Shown one piece after another: positions 34,850-35,321 of a stretch of 35,321 nt of DNA. The notes under the pieces were generated by a model that was given only the letters and a program-made list of their open reading frames with translations, made no database searches and was not told where the DNA came from. The position numbers were made by a program, and so were the translations under genes. Every line of letters begins with the position of its first letter. The first letter of the stretch is position 1. Where the stretch lies: the NCBI RefSeq assembly GCF_013870515.1, contig NZ_JACBXA010000037.1, positions 1 through 35,321 of the forward strand, written 5' to 3'. Origin of the DNA: Streptomyces albidus (ex Kaewkla and Franco 2022) (lineage in GTDB: Bacteria > Actinomycetota > Actinomycetes > Streptomycetales > Streptomycetaceae).

Positions 34850-35321
34850 ATGAGCGCGCCCCTCTCAGGATCCGGCGGCAGCCCCGCCCCTGGCTTCTAT
34901 CCCGATCCGTCCATCCCCGGGTACATCCGATACTGGAACGGTTCCTCGTGGGTGCCGGGCACCAGCCGTCCCGAGCCGCGTGACGGTGAGCCGATGCCTG
35001 CGCCGCCGTCGGCTGCCGCCGCCTCCTCGGCGGTCTCCGCGGGCCCGCCGCCCACCGAGCCCGAGCCCGCACCCGAGGCGAGGCAGGGGATGCCCGCCGC
35101 GGCGGAGGAGACGGGCCCGGTCTTCCTCGACGAGGACCCGGACGTCGGCGGAGCGGGCGAGAGCATTCCGTCCGCGCGTGGTGGCGAGTCCCTGCCGGAG
35201 CTGCGCCCCCGCGGCGAGATCGCGCAGCCCGTGTCCTTGGACTGGGACGACCCGGGCCGTCTGCACGGCCAGCGCCCCGAGCCGGCCTCTGCATGGCAGG
35301 CGGACGCCTCCCGGCAGGCCG
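34850..35321 (+). CDS. DUF2510-containing protein, 5' part only (cut by window end)
   Basis: The frame from ATG 34850 stays open to the window end without a stop (157 codons seen). Residues about 14-43 (PGFYPDPSIPGYIRYWNGSSW) are a DUF2510 domain, a short Trp-rich module common at the N-terminus of actinobacterial membrane proteins. A Pro/Ala/Glu-rich disordered linker follows, typical before a membrane domain such as RDD, but that part lies outside the window. GGGA (34838-34841) lies about 8 bases before the ATG. It is divergent from ssgG. Confidence 0.8.
   Translation, partial: MSAPLSGSGGSPAPGFYPDPSIPGYIRYWNGSSWVPGTSRPEPRDGEPMPAPPSAAAASSAVSAGPPPTEPEPAPEARQGMPAAAEETGPVFLDEDPDVGGAGESIPSARGGESLPELRPRGEIAQPVSLDWDDPGRLHGQRPEPASAWQADASRQA

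Noticed and set aside
34720..34983. Plus-strand frame overlapping the start of the DUF2510 gene
   Set aside because: The DUF2510 frame from 34850 shows a recognisable domain and stays open to the window edge; this one does not.

Overview
The window is high-GC actinobacterial DNA, almost certainly Streptomyces or a close relative. Codons end mostly in G/C, GTG starts and ATGA/GTGA overlaps are common, and an SsgA-like sporulation protein sits beside hpd and an Lrp regulator. From memory this last block has the same order as the ssgG-hpd region of S. coelicolor. No tRNA, rRNA, CRISPR array or transposase was seen.

Layout. (1) 1-2430: end of an unidentified gene overlapping a xanthine-dehydrogenase-like molybdopterin subunit whose cofactor-binding and catalytic motifs are degenerate. 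(2) 2733-14608: an ESX/type VII-like island. It has a YxxxD helical protein, a WXG protein with a long disordered tail, a mycosin protease, and two paralogous three-gene cassettes (6228-9497 and 11234-14608). Each cassette encodes a 146-aa helical protein, a ~750-aa WXG protein with a glycine-zipper near its C-terminus, and a membrane-anchored extracytoplasmic protein. A broken Nudix gene and a HAD phosphatase on the opposite strand separate them. Cassette A and its 3' flank are visibly richer in A/T than cassette B. No ESX core gene (eccB/C/D/E) lies in the window. (3) 14691-18253: an alpha/beta hydrolase with Asp at the nucleophile position, an MFS transporter and a DUF6226-like protein. (4) 18319-21128: a LysR regulator, a Gln-type thiol dioxygenase and a YeiH-type exporter; a 10-bp motif shared by the two promoter regions suggests one sulfur regulon. 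(5) 21266-26633: SF2 helicase, glutamate dehydrogenase, IclR regulator and a Lon-like S16 protease. (6) 26692-31182, minus strand: a four-gene quaternary-amine (OpuC-type) ABC operon downstream of an Lrp/AsnC gene. (7) 31317-35321: hpd, an FAD-linked oxidase, ssgG on the opposite strand, and the start of a DUF2510 protein cut by the window edge.

The island's cassettes look like secreted effector modules: a small helical partner, a large protein with a conserved WXG N-terminus and a divergent C-terminus, and a membrane-anchored neighbour that could be an immunity protein. The mycosin would belong to the secretion machinery. This is inference from architecture. Four genes (15803, 17600, 18319, 25776) have a TANNNT hexamer exactly six bases before the start codon, which suggests leaderless transcription. 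The Lrp-hpd intergenic region carries three regularly spaced copies of an operator-like half site.
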